Shown here: positions 1 through 6,502 of the stretch, piece after piece | Layout of the letters: each line of letters starts with the position of its first letter | Position numbering within the stretch: position 1 is the first letter of the stretch | IMG/VR virus record: IMGVR_UViG_3300014838_000028 | Location: 1-52,904 of that record | Length of the DNA: 52,904 nt | Direction: 5' to 3' (one strand) | Origin: a virus | The notes under the pieces: model-generated | Told to the model about the DNA's origin: nothing | Seen by the model: the letters and a program-made list of their open reading frames with translations, nothing else | Databases searched by the model: none | Translations under genes and position numbers: made by a program

Positions 1-1
1 C

Positions 2-544
2 GCAACTGGGCCGGCTGGTCCTGCCGGTGCAAAGGGCGATACCGGCTCGGCTGGGACGCCAGGCGCTAACGGTGTTGGCTCACAGGGTCCTGTCGGCGCA
101 ACTGGGCCGGCTGGTCCTGCCGGACCTGCCGGGACGCCGGCCGTGAATAACCGCCTAGTGACTCAGGTCGTTATTAGTGCTCCCGTTTCTATTCGTGGGC
201 ATCAGCCGGCTGAGAATGTCGTCCGAGTTTGTCTGAAGCCTGACAAGTCGGTCGGCGGGTGGGCCGTGTATGGCGCTAATACTGATGGCGCTAAGCATGG
301 CAATTGTCCCTCTGGTTCGACAGCATGGAATCTTTATCGAGCCGGCGTTACATTCACTGCCTCGGTTTCATGCCCGTCAGGGTTTAGTGCTCTCGGTGGC
401 GGCGGCTCGAATTCCGTTACTCGGGGCACTGCACTGCTCGCCGGTAGTTACCCGTCAGCTAACGGGTGGACTGTCCGCTACATCGTTACCGGTGCGGCAA
501 ATGGGTACGTACAAGCCTTTGTAGTTTGTGGGAAACTTGCCTAA
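2..544 (+). CDS. Collagen-like fibre protein, 3' part (5' end outside window)
   Basis: The reading frame is open from base 2, so the start lies upstream of the window. The first 46 or so residues are Gly-X-Y triplets (for example GPAGPAGAKGDTGSAG), the collagen triple-helix pattern common in phage tail fibres and receptor-binding proteins. A globular C-terminal domain of about 130 residues follows, with CPSG, LGGGGS, SYPSANGW and a final VVCG segment, resembling C-terminal domains attached to bacterial and phage collagen-like proteins. A 27-bp stretch of the repeat (1-27) recurs exactly at 98-124. The gene overlaps the next one by 17 bases. A role on the virion surface is inferred. A start at GTG 143 would remove the collagen part and is unlikely. 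Confidence 0.75.
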   Translation, partial: ATGPAGPAGAKGDTGSAGTPGANGVGSQGPVGATGPAGPAGPAGTPAVNNRLVTQVVISAPVSIRGHQPAENVVRVCLKPDKSVGGWAVYGANTDGAKHGNCPSGSTAWNLYRAGVTFTASVSCPSGFSALGGGGSNSVTRGTALLAGSYPSANGWTVRYIVTGAANGYVQAFVVCGKLA

Positions 545-827
545 CCAATTTCAACATGACGCTAGCGCTGCCTGGGTCGAGGGGAAACTCGTTTATGACC
601 CAGGCAGCGGTCCGCAGCGGTTTACAATGGAACTTGTGCGACAAAGCCCTTGGATTTATGTCGACGGCCTCGACCTTACCGTGAAGGCAGATAATGGCAC
701 TTGGTATTACCGCATAGTCGGCCTAATCAAATGGCCCTATGTGGCCGTCGACCTTGAAGAGAAATCGGAGGCACATGCTACTACACCTTTGGAAACCCGC
801 CAACAGCTATACGCTCGATTGCGTTAG
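528..827 (+). CDS. Hypothetical protein sharing its C-terminus with the gene at 3418
   Basis: A 99-residue protein starting at GTG 528 inside the end of the collagen-like gene. The body has aromatic-rich beta-type segments (PWIYVDGLDLTV, WYYRIVGLIKWPYVAVDL). Its last residues, TTPLETRQQLYARLR, are identical to the end of the protein at 3418-3732 because both genes end inside a 51-bp direct repeat. No family recognised. Translational coupling to the upstream fibre gene is suggested by the overlap, but no function can be given. Confidence 0.55.
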   Translation: MGNLPNQFQHDASAAWVEGKLVYDPGSGPQRFTMELVRQSPWIYVDGLDLTVKADNGTWYYRIVGLIKWPYVAVDLEEKSEAHATTPLETRQQLYARLR

Positions 828-842
828 CGATGTCGCCTGAAA
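792..842. repeat. 51-bp direct repeat, copy 1
   Basis: Bases 792-842 are identical to 3697-3747. The repeat covers the last codons and stop of one gene (ETRQQLYARLR, then TAG) and the start ATGTCGCCTGAAA of a following frame. Here that second frame stops after 12 codons (830-868), whereas at copy 2 it continues as a 54-residue frame. Upstream of the exact match the similarity continues imperfectly for about 14 bases. Recombination between the copies would remove 2,905 bp cleanly. Confidence 0.9.
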
Positions 843-857
843 AGAGGCACATGCATA

Positions 858-1169
858 ATGGGCTATGACCCTGCAATTTGGAATAAGAATGCATTACTAA
901 AGAGGCCGGCTGCTTGCCAAGGCTCACCGTTTCCGGTTGCCTCACTTACTGCTGATGAGTTAGCAGCCATGGACACAATGAGCAAATTCGCCGGCCAGAT
1001 GCACCGGCTGTGTGGCGATGGTCCGCAGTCCGCAAGTGACTGGCGAGAAGCTGCGGCGCATATCCATGTGTTGCAGACGACAATAATGGCACAGGCGGCG
1101 TCCCGTGCCTACCCCGAACTATTTCGACCGTTGGGAGGTAATGGAGATTGTGGTGATATTCACAGCTAG
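858..1169 (+). CDS. Hypothetical protein
   Basis: 103 residues from ATG 858, in the cassette between the two 51-bp repeats. Predicted mostly helical (LTADELAAMDTMSKFAGQMHRL, then DWREAAAHIHVLQTTIMAQAASRAY). No recognised domain. Its end overlaps the start of the Fic-domain gene, so the two are probably co-translated. No signal peptide or membrane segment is visible. Confidence 0.5.
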   Translation: MGYDPAIWNKNALLKRPAACQGSPFPVASLTADELAAMDTMSKFAGQMHRLCGDGPQSASDWREAAAHIHVLQTTIMAQAASRAYPELFRPLGGNGDCGDIHS

Positions 1170-1644
1170 GCAATTGAAAATCATCCGCTTCTGTGCTATC
1201 GAGTGTAAATTACAGCAATCCGGTGAAGAGTCGGTTGCTAGTATGGTCAATGCCTACACCTGGGCATTGCGGTGCAGTGCATCGAGAATAGAGCCGGCTG
1301 CGAAGCGTGAGCCTACCTATGCGGATTTAGAGATACTCGGTCGTCTGGTCGATTATTCAAAGAACCTTTATGGGTTCCGTACTTGTCGTATCTTCGTCGG
1401 CAGCATAGAAAAGGCACCGCCCACATTAGTACAGCCGCTTCTTAGCGAACTAGTGGGGGAAATTGGCACGCTCGACCCCGACCAGTGGTTTTACCAGTAC
1501 GAAAACATCCATCCGTTTGTTGACGGCAACGGTCGTACTGGAGTCATTCTGTTCAACTGGCTTAGTGGTACTTTAGCCGATCCCCGTTGGCCCTCGAATT
1601 GGTGGGACGATCCTCGCCGCACTAAGGGATATGGGGCAGCATGA
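1141..1644 (+). CDS. Fic-domain protein
   Basis: About 167 residues. The motif HPFVDGNGR at residues 124-132 matches the Fic signature HPFx(D/E)GNGRxxR. Fic enzymes usually transfer AMP or another nucleotide part to hydroxyl side chains of target proteins, and His124 would be catalytic. The last arginine of the full signature is replaced (RTGV rather than RxxR), which may change or weaken phosphate binding. Helices typical of the family precede the motif (ADLEILGRLVDYSKNLYGF). The ribosome site GGGAGGT at 1133-1139 is very close to ATG 1141 and fits GTG 1150 better, so either start is possible. In phages Fic proteins may act in toxin, superinfection or host-modification roles; the target is unknown. 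Confidence 0.75.
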   Translation: MEIVVIFTARQLKIIRFCAIECKLQQSGEESVASMVNAYTWALRCSASRIEPAAKREPTYADLEILGRLVDYSKNLYGFRTCRIFVGSIEKAPPTLVQPLLSELVGEIGTLDPDQWFYQYENIHPFVDGNGRTGVILFNWLSGTLADPRWPSNWWDDPRRTKGYGAA

Positions 1645-1690
1645 AGCCATATACCGACGAGTCGGCCGACCTATATTCCCAGGAGGTTTG

Positions 1691-1762
1691 ATGTTAGAAT
1701 TGCGGTGCGCCTCGGTCCAACAATCGAGCATGCCGTTATTGCAAGGTCGATCGGATGAATGA
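1691..1762 (+). CDS. Possible 23-residue peptide
   Basis: ATG 1691 sits four bases after a strong ribosome binding site (AGGAGG, 1681-1686) and opens a 23-codon frame ending at 1762. A 16-codon frame (1641-1691, starting in the ATGA overlap with the Fic stop) runs into it. Both are too short to judge from sequence alone; the ribosome site is the only real support. Confidence 0.25.
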   Translation: MLELRCASVQQSSMPLLQGRSDE

Positions 1763-1853
1763 CTTCGCCGGTAGCCTGTATTACAGCGACCTGATGAAGG
1801 CACTCGGTAATTCAATACCTGCCGGTGCCTCGGTTCATTTTACTCAACCCTAA
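1755..1853 (+). CDS. Small hypothetical protein
   Basis: 32 residues from ATG 1755 (begins MNDFAGSLYYSDLMKALGNS). The upstream frame ends inside its start, as in the other overlapping small genes of this region. No family recognised and no clear ribosome binding site; support comes from the tiling of the frames. Confidence 0.35.
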   Translation: MNDFAGSLYYSDLMKALGNSIPAGASVHFTQP

Positions 1854-1869
1854 CAAAGGAGATACTAAT

Positions 1870-2001
1870 ATGCCTACTGTCACCCTGAAGCTCGGTAAGG
1901 TCAACACTGAATTTGTGAAGTACATTGTCAAGGCGCTCCGTAACAAGGCGCTCAAGGCAGAGCTTCGCAATGCCGTCGCTCAGAACACCGTCGTTTCGTA
2001 A
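1870..2001 (+). CDS. Small basic hypothetical protein
   Basis: 43 residues with a good ribosome binding site (AAAGGAGA, 1855-1862) 7 bases before ATG 1870. The protein is lysine-rich with a helical centre (EFVKYIVKALRNKALKAELR). The stop at 2001 abuts the TTG start of the next gene. Function unknown; basic charge would allow nucleic acid binding, but this is a guess. Confidence 0.6.
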   Translation: MPTVTLKLGKVNTEFVKYIVKALRNKALKAELRNAVAQNTVVS

Positions 2002-2364
2002 TTGATCTTCAAACCGTATGACTCAGTGCTATGGCACACTGCGGACGGTCGCCATTTGCCATTTTGTTGTATGGCGACCGAACACTTGCAAAACTGCGTA
2101 GCATGGATGGTTCGCAATGCTGATCTATTGAGAGTGAAAACTGAGCTAGACATGCTTTCGTGGCCCGACGGAGAGATATTTGACGATGCGGTCGATAATT
2201 TACTTTGGTTTATCGACTCGGTAGTTTGGATAAAGCAAACGCCGGCCTATAGTTCTGTGACTCTTGAGTTACGGCGGCGTGGTCTGAGAGAGAATATGCG
2301 AGCCGCTATCCGGCGTGCTCGTCAGCAACATAAATGGTCTGCCTTGAAAGGAGTGCTTTCGTGA
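2002..2364 (+). CDS. Hypothetical protein
   Basis: 120 residues from TTG 2002, directly after the previous stop. It contains a helical segment (EHLQNCVAWMVRNADLLRV) and a C-terminal Arg-rich helix (RRRGLRENMRAAIRRARQQ). Similar length and layout to small early proteins in actinophages, but I cannot name a family. ATG 2071 (MATEHLQ) is an alternative start. It overlaps the next start by four bases (GTGA). Confidence 0.5.
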   Translation: MIFKPYDSVLWHTADGRHLPFCCMATEHLQNCVAWMVRNADLLRVKTELDMLSWPDGEIFDDAVDNLLWFIDSVVWIKQTPAYSSVTLELRRRGLRENMRAAIRRARQQHKWSALKGVLS

Positions 2365-2585
2365 TTGTTATATTTGACGTTGAGGGTTCAAATCGGAATG
2401 ACTTGGTCGCGGCTGCGATAAAGCGGCTCGACGGTTTCGTTAGCTTACCGTGCAACGGCTACGGTTTTTCAAGCCGGCGCAGCTTTGTCGACGCCGGCAT
2501 TACGGCTACGGAAGCTCGGGACTCCGGCATCAGACGAGTAGTTATTCCCGGGGAGTGGGTTGGGCATGTGAGTGTGGAGGTATGA
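2361..2585 (+). CDS. Hypothetical protein
   Basis: 74 residues. GTG 2361 follows AAAGGAG (2347-2353) and overlaps the upstream stop (GTGA), so I prefer it to the in-frame ATG at 2334. The N-terminus is a short beta-strand segment (MIVIFDVEGSN) followed by a helix and GITATEARDSGIRRVVIPGEW. No family recognised. Confidence 0.55.
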   Translation: MIVIFDVEGSNRNDLVAAAIKRLDGFVSLPCNGYGFSSRRSFVDAGITATEARDSGIRRVVIPGEWVGHVSVEV

Positions 2586-2866
2586 TAGCTAAGAAGCTAG
2601 ACCGCATGCGGCAATTGCAATGGTCCGTGTTTGCTTACTCGTGCATCGAGGCGATGGCTGGCACTAAGCAGGAATTCACCGCCGACAGCATTACGTTTAT
2701 GTGCGGCTACCCGGATAAAAACCATTCTCCGAATAGCGTGAATGGGTTGATCGGTGGCATGTTTGCAAAGGCCAGTCGTGCCGGGATTATAGAGAGATGC
2801 GGGTATGCTATATCCGCATCGCCTACTCGAAAGGGTGGGCGCCTACAGGTGTGGAAAGGGGTTTGA
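2582..2866 (+). CDS. Small winged-helix-like protein
   Basis: 94 residues from ATG 2582. The segment NSVNGLIGGMFAKASRAGIIERCGY followed by SPTRKGGRLQVWKG resembles small phage proteins in which a recognition helix is followed by a beta wing, so DNA binding is plausible. GTGGAGG lies unusually close to the start. The stop overlaps the next ATG (TGATG). Family assignment is by pattern only; a regulatory role is inference. Confidence 0.5.
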   Translation: MIAKKLDRMRQLQWSVFAYSCIEAMAGTKQEFTADSITFMCGYPDKNHSPNSVNGLIGGMFAKASRAGIIERCGYAISASPTRKGGRLQVWKGV

Positions 2867-2958
2867 TGCTACGTCGTTTCCTTATTGCCCTGGTCCTCTT
2901 ATTTGTGATCCGGGTATTCCTTGTAATGTTCGATCCGTATTACCGGTGCGGTGTCTGA
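2866..2958 (+). CDS. Small single-pass membrane protein
   Basis: 30 residues, almost entirely one hydrophobic helix after two arginines (FLIALVLLFVIRVFLVMF). Starts in the stop of the upstream gene and ends in the start of the next, the usual pattern for this operon. Could sit in the host membrane as a superinfection or lysis-related peptide; nothing more can be said. Confidence 0.5.
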   Translation: MLRRFLIALVLLFVIRVFLVMFDPYYRCGV

Positions 2959-3263
2959 TGCGCAATTGGTTTTGGTTCCATACACTGCCCAAGGTCCGAT
3001 ATACCTCGGTGTCGTCTACCTGCTTAGTGGCAGAATACCCTTGGTGGACAGCGGCCGGCAACATATCCGATTTGCCGTGGCCGGCGGCGCATTTATGGGG
3101 CAATGCTAACGAGAGACTCGTTTTCCGTAGCCGTGTCAATGGCAAATGGATTGCATTCTTAGTGACTAACTATGAGTTTAGTCATCAGGAGTTTGGCCCG
3201 CAAAATGTTTGGGGCGCCGAGGAATTGACGCATTGGAGGGAACGGAATTGGATTACCCTATAA
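2958..3263 (+). CDS. Hypothetical aromatic-rich protein
   Basis: 101 residues from ATG 2958, overlapping the previous stop. Unusually rich in tryptophan (NWFWFHTLPK, YPWWTAAGN, LPWPAAHLWGN, ELTHWRERNW). No recognised domain or signal peptide. The gene ends inside the next start. Confidence 0.5.
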   Translation: MRNWFWFHTLPKVRYTSVSSTCLVAEYPWWTAAGNISDLPWPAAHLWGNANERLVFRSRVNGKWIAFLVTNYEFSHQEFGPQNVWGAEELTHWRERNWITL

Positions 3264-3439
3264 TACTTCCGCCGCCCGGTGAGGGCGACGGTATCGTTTA
3301 TCGCAACCGGCCGGCTCGTGTTCATAATCCGACTTACATCGTGCATTGTTGCCAGGACTGGCCCGTTAGTCCGTTCTGGCCGAACGGTAGGTGTGGTATT
3401 TGTGGGGAGATTCCCGAATGTCTATCGCCCAATTCTTAG
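3248..3439 (+). CDS. Small probable zinc-binding protein
   Basis: 63 residues from TTG 3248, chosen because GGAGGG (3235-3240) lies 7 bases upstream. HCC in the middle and RCGICGEIPEC near the end form a plausible metal-binding set. Small proteins with WPNGRCGxCGE near the end are common in actinophage early regions. Function unknown. Confidence 0.5.
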   Translation: MDYPIILPPPGEGDGIVYRNRPARVHNPTYIVHCCQDWPVSPFWPNGRCGICGEIPECLSPNS

Positions 3440-3732
3440 CAGACATTGCTATCACTCGGGAGATTCTTCCGGGCGAAGTGCCGGTGCTCGTGTCCGTGAA
3501 GCATAAGGGTGGTAAATGGTCCGATCCTAAGCTCGAAATGATGCGAAAGGATTGCGCTATAACTCGCATGTTCGGACTGTGTTCTGACTCAGGTGTTTAT
3601 GAGCCTTCCCGTGATATTGCGGTTGACTCGGTTGGGTTTAGTTGCCGAGGTACTAAGTTCCGTTATACGTTGCCGGTCGGCGAAACTACGCCTCTTGAAA
3701 CCCGCCAACAGCTATACGCTCGATTGCGTTAG
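3418..3732 (+). CDS. Hypothetical protein ending in the 51-bp repeat
   Basis: 104 residues from ATG 3418, with GGGGAGA just upstream. The core (LPGEVPVLVSVKHKGGKW, then FSCRGTKFRYTLPVG) looks like a small beta protein. The last 15 residues are identical to those of the protein at 528-827, through the repeat at 3697-3747. Either the two genes are diverged paralogues or the 3' ends were exchanged by recombination. Confidence 0.6.
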   Translation: MSIAQFLADIAITREILPGEVPVLVSVKHKGGKWSDPKLEMMRKDCAITRMFGLCSDSGVYEPSRDIAVDSVGFSCRGTKFRYTLPVGETTPLETRQQLYARLR

Positions 3733-3747
3733 CGATGTCGCCTGAAA
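3697..3747. repeat. 51-bp direct repeat, copy 2
   Basis: Identical to 792-842. In this copy the ATG at 3735, inside the repeat, continues into an open frame to 3899, which suggests this is the original position and that copy 1 is a duplicate or a recombination scar. Confidence 0.9.
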
Positions 3748-3899
3748 TGGAGCAGCAAGTAATTGCTGCGCTCGAAGAGATTGCGACCGGCACAATCGGT
3801 GTCGGCCGCAACCCTAAGTCCTGCTGTACGTCGGAACCTATCGACCCCTGGCAGGACTACTTCAACAGCCCATATAGCTTACATACTTGCTCGCCCTAA
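3735..3899 (+). CDS. Small hypothetical protein beginning in the repeat
   Basis: 54 residues (begins MSPEMEQQVIAALEEIATGT), starting two bases after the upstream stop. Contains a CC pair and a proline-rich C-terminus. The stop is followed after ten bases by the helicase start, so it probably belongs to the same transcript. No family recognised. Confidence 0.45.
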   Translation: MSPEMEQQVIAALEEIATGTIGVGRNPKSCCTSEPIDPWQDYFNSPYSLHTCSP

Positions 3900-3909
3900 G
3901 AACAGGAGG

Positions 3910-5118
3910 ATGCCGTTGTCTCTATCGGTTGAGGAACTTGTCTCCAGTTATATCGCTGGAGAAATAGAACTGGATGAATTGGATGAATCGGAATCGGCGC
4001 TGCTTTTTGCATCGTGGGAAGCTGATGTCCGTGAAGGTTACACGGACAGTCGACTAAAGGCGTCACCTGCTCGCATATTCCGATATCCGCCTAAGTGGCT
4101 TGTGCATGGGCTAATCCCGGCTGAAGGCATCGGCCAGATATACGGTGCCTCGGGATCGGGCAAGACGTACTTAGCGCTAGATTTAGCGCTGTCCGTTGCA
4201 AATGTCGACACCACTAAATGGTTCGGGCGCAATATCCGCCGGCATGGTCAAGTCATCTACATTGCCCTAGAAGGCACATGGAACTTGCAGAACAGAATAC
4301 AAGCCTGGATGCAAGCAAATAATGGGAGTGATAGCCGGCTGTTCACATTTGAAGAGGAATCGCTCGACCTTACAAACAGCGATAGCTGTTTGGAGTTGTT
4401 GAAGGATATCCGGTCAGCCGACTTTCTGTATCGTCCGATTAGACCGGTGCTGATTGTTGTCGACACTCAGCGCCTCGCAATGTCCGGCGATGAGAACACA
4501 GAGCAGGCGACTGCCTTAGCTCGTAATGTGATTACTATTGCTCGGGAGTTATCGTGCTGCGTCGTTATGGTCCACCATGAAGGATATGATGACACGCACG
4601 CCCGAGGAAGTACCGTTGTCAAAGACGCCATCTCATTTCAATTCCACTTGAAGAAGGACAAAAAGAAACAGGGTGTGAATGGAGACTTATTTTTGGAAAA
4701 AAATAAGTATGGCATCACGCCTCCCCTTGATGAGCCGATCGCAGCTTATCAGGTCAATTACATTCCGCTGAAGCCGTGGAACCAATTAGCGCATAACTTC
4801 GATGACGAGTTTGTCAAGGATGAGTATGGCGACGACATAATGGACGGCTATTGCACCGAAGTCGCTGTCCGCACTAAGGTACAAAAGGTTGCTGAGGTAA
4901 TCCGCACCGAGCCTAAGGACATCGACATTGTTCGTGAGCTAATCGAGTCACTGGATAATGATATGGCATCAACCGGGATGATCCGTAAAGTGCTTGGTGG
5001 TAATAGTCCTCAGTCGAAGGTGAAGTTTGACAAACTGGTAAAGGACGGGCTGCTGACAGAACGCACTCGGCAAGGCACCACTATATTCTGGTCGATAAAG
5101 GAGACAGAGGATGAGTAA
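3910..5118 (+). CDS. RepA-like replicative DNA helicase (RecA-fold ATPase)
   Basis: 402 residues. The Walker A motif GASGSGKT lies at residues 79-86, the Walker B aspartate in PVLIVVDTQ at residue 185, and a VHHEG segment near 222 fits the third motif of RepA/DnaB-family hexameric helicases (the AAA_25 group). These enzymes unwind the duplex at the replication fork using ATP. The C-terminal 100 residues (STGMIRKVLGGNSPQSKVKF, then LLTERTR) look like a winged-helix DNA-binding domain. AGGAGG directly touches ATG 3910; TTG 3916 has better spacing and is the alternative start. Likely partners are the primase-polymerase at 50105 and the candidate origin at 9.4 kb. Confidence 0.8.
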   Translation: MPLSLSVEELVSSYIAGEIELDELDESESALLFASWEADVREGYTDSRLKASPARIFRYPPKWLVHGLIPAEGIGQIYGASGSGKTYLALDLALSVANVDTTKWFGRNIRRHGQVIYIALEGTWNLQNRIQAWMQANNGSDSRLFTFEEESLDLTNSDSCLELLKDIRSADFLYRPIRPVLIVVDTQRLAMSGDENTEQATALARNVITIARELSCCVVMVHHEGYDDTHARGSTVVKDAISFQFHLKKDKKKQGVNGDLFLEKNKYGITPPLDEPIAAYQVNYIPLKPWNQLAHNFDDEFVKDEYGDDIMDGYCTEVAVRTKVQKVAEVIRTEPKDIDIVRELIESLDNDMASTGMIRKVLGGNSPQSKVKFDKLVKDGLLTERTRQGTTIFWSIKETEDE

Positions 5119-5218
5119 TTATGAGGATGTCTTAGTGGCCGCTTTTCGTGAATATGAAGAGACAAAGGATAAGAACAAAGAGGACCGTCTTTGTGGCTTA
5201 TGCAAAGGCTCGGGCTGA
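5111..5218 (+). CDS. Small protein with DnaJ-type CxxCxGxG knuckle
   Basis: 35 residues starting at ATG 5111 inside the end of the helicase gene. After an acidic/lysine-rich helix it ends in CGLCKGSG, the CxxCxGxG pattern of DnaJ zinc fingers, here as one copy. Stop at 5218. A lone knuckle would be half a zinc site, so it may dimerise or pair with another protein. Confidence 0.4.
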   Translation: MSNYEDVLVAAFREYEETKDKNKEDRLCGLCKGSG

Positions 5219-5399
5219 GCAGTACAGAGCCAACAATGCCGCCTATAGGAAGTACATGGATATCATCCGTGAAGCGGTCCGGTCCGATGTCGAGCGGCCT
5301 AAGGGTCCGACGAACGGTTATGGGTCGATTGACCTTCTCCGGTCCGGTCCGAGTGCTAGTCCTAATAGCGCCGTTCGGAGTGATAAGACTGATAGATAG
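5193..5399 (+). CDS. Small hypothetical protein
   Basis: 68 residues from GTG 5193 (AGAGGA 10 bases upstream); a longer version from GTG 5148 is possible. Helical, basic N-terminal half (AKARAEQYRANNAAYRKYMD) and a Gly/Ser-rich tail. It is the last gene before the terminator at 5401, so it ends the left operon. Confidence 0.45.
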   Translation: MAYAKARAEQYRANNAAYRKYMDIIREAVRSDVERPKGPTNGYGSIDLLRSGPSASPNSAVRSDKTDR

Positions 5400-5400
5400 C

Positions 5401-5432
5401 AGAGTCCCCCTGAAAAGACAGGGGGGGACTCT
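5401..5432 (+). terminator. Transcription terminator hairpin
   Basis: AGAGTCCCCCTG (5401-5412) pairs with CAGGGGGGGACTCT (5419-5432) around an AAAAGA loop, giving a 12-bp stem with a two-base bulge. It begins two bases after the stop of the last gene in the left operon. The downstream T-run is weak (CTATCAATCATT). Confidence 0.8.
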
Positions 5433-5552
5433 CTATCAATCATTCTATCGCTCACTCACTCCGGTAAAAACCGGCGCTTTATATAGGGACCCCTGAACTA
5501 TCGTCGGAGTGACTGATAAGGGAGTGATAACGCACTTTGTCCGATCCGGTGC

Positions 5553-5572
5553 ATTTAGCAAGTGTGCTAAAT
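5553..5572. promoter_or_regulatory. Operator-like palindrome, copy 1
   Basis: ATTTAGCA-AGTG-TGCTAAAT is a perfect 8-bp inverted repeat around four bases. Related copies lie at 5611-5630 and 51078-51097, the latter two each preceded by TGACCTG at the same three-base distance. The arrangement suits a repressor or activator dimer site overlapping promoters. The cognate protein is not identified. Confidence 0.55.
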
Positions 5573-5599
5573 AGGTAGGGTGTTTTGGAAACAGGGCAC

Positions 5600-5630
5600 C
5601 TGACCTGCGTATTTAGCAAGTGTGTTAGAT
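5600..5630 (+). promoter_or_regulatory. Promoter/operator-like element, copy 2
   Basis: CTGACCTG (5600-5607), a -35-like box, is followed after three bases by ATTTAGCA-AGTG-TGTTAGAT, an imperfect version of the palindrome at 5553. TTAGAT at 5625 could serve as a -10. The layout is repeated at 51067-51097 upstream of the candidate large RNA. Confidence 0.5.
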
Positions 5631-5634
5631 AGAG

Positions 5635-5683
5635 TGCCATCCGTAGGGTCTTTGTACCCTAAAAGCGTTGCTGCAACGTTTTT
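5635..5683 (+). ncRNA. Possible short terminated RNA or attenuator
   Basis: A transcript starting just after the element at 5600-5630 would contain hairpin AGGGT/ACCCT (5645-5660) and then hit the intrinsic terminator at 5661-5683, giving an RNA of about 45-50 nt with no open frame. It could be a regulatory small RNA or the attenuated leader of the endonuclease operon. Transcript start is inferred. Confidence 0.35.
5661..5683 (+). terminator. Intrinsic terminator
   Basis: AAAAGCGTTG (5661-5670), loop CTG, CAACGTTTTT (5674-5683): a 10-bp stem with one G-T wobble that ends in five T residues, a classic rho-independent terminator. It lies between the promoter-like element at 5600 and another TTGACC box at 5690. 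Confidence 0.75.
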
Positions 5684-5689
5684 AGTGGC

Positions 5690-5717
5690 TTGACCTGCGG
5701 TTATGCAAAAGTAAACC
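5690..5717 (+). promoter_or_regulatory. Candidate promoter for the endonuclease operon
   Basis: TTGACC (5690-5695) shares the TGACCTGCG sequence with the element at 5600. A 16-17 base spacer leads to TAAACC. A TATATA at 5733 is another possible -10. It would drive the genes beginning at 5784. Assigned by sequence similarity only. Confidence 0.35.
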
Positions 5718-5783
5718 TACTCACGGTACTGTATATAAAGGGAGAAGCGGTTGGCGGCGGGCCGCCTGAGCATGGAGGTTTTC

Positions 5784-6248
5784 ATGATGAGAGATGATGG
5801 CGTGATCCTAGCTAGCTTGCATCATCGAGCCTATGGACACGATTACAAGGGACTAGATCAACTAGGAAGAGGCGAAGATTGCCAAACGTGTGAGATACTC
5901 TTTCCCTGCTCATTCCATACTGAGAGTATGAGATATTTCCGAAGAAAGCTTTGGAACTTGAGTCAGGGACTTTGCAGCTTCAAAGGTGAAAACCTTTTAG
6001 TGCCCTATTCAGAAATAGAGCATGACGGAACGTGTCGGCATTTTGGACGTCGAGGTTCTAGGATAGGCGCTGGCAACCGCATTTATTGTGTCTATTGCAT
6101 TCGAGGGCTAGTATGTGGTGCGTGTAATCGGTTGATAGCCTATTCTGAGCAATCCGTCAATGCTGGATTGACTATCGCCACGCCTTTTTTAGAAGCGTAC
6201 CTGAAAGAACGTCCTGCTTTAGACCGAGAAACTAACTGGTGGAAATAA
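5784..6248 (+). CDS. Endonuclease VII-like HNH nuclease
   Basis: 154 residues. Cysteine pairs (CQTC near 33, C102 and C105, C111 and C114), IEHDGTC (78-84) and RGLVCGACN (107-115) match recombination endonuclease VII, a beta-beta-alpha-metal nuclease that cuts branched DNA such as Holliday junctions, and is also common as a free-standing mobile gene. ATG 5784 is chosen because GGAGG (5774-5778) is five bases upstream; earlier in-frame starts lack a site. First gene of the operon after the regulatory island. Codon use is more A/T-rich than in neighbouring modules, which fits horizontal gain. It could resolve replication intermediates or be selfish; the sequence does not decide. Confidence 0.75.
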   Translation: MMRDDGVILASLHHRAYGHDYKGLDQLGRGEDCQTCEILFPCSFHTESMRYFRRKLWNLSQGLCSFKGENLLVPYSEIEHDGTCRHFGRRGSRIGAGNRIYCVYCIRGLVCGACNRLIAYSEQSVNAGLTIATPFLEAYLKERPALDRETNWWK

Positions 6249-6502
6249 TGGGAAGACCTACAGGCTATAAGCCATCCGTCGAGACACGAGAGCGTGCATC
6301 AAAAGCGCTGCGAGGCAGACCAAAGACAGATGAGCATAAGGCGAGCATTGCAAACGCTCGACTGCTGGCGGTGTACGGTGAGAAGCCGTCGCCTAATGCG
6401 GTCGGGTGTTTTTTGCGTGGGCAGACGATGAACCTCGATCGGTTCAATAAGCTCACACGAAACCAAATGGCATGGATCATTTGGTGGGAATATCCGGTAT
6501 GA
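6248..6502 (+). CDS. NUMOD3-like DNA-binding protein
   Basis: 84 residues from ATG 6248, overlapping the nuclease stop by one base. The N-terminal part (ETRERASKALRGRPKTDEHK, then ASIANAR) matches the NUMOD3 pattern, a small DNA-binding module normally fused to homing endonucleases. Here it stands alone next to an endonuclease VII gene, so it may supply DNA specificity in trans or be a detached piece of a homing endonuclease. C-terminal half (LDRFNKLTRNQMAWIIWWEY) not recognised. Confidence 0.55.
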   Translation: MGRPTGYKPSVETRERASKALRGRPKTDEHKASIANARLLAVYGEKPSPNAVGCFLRGQTMNLDRFNKLTRNQMAWIIWWEYPV

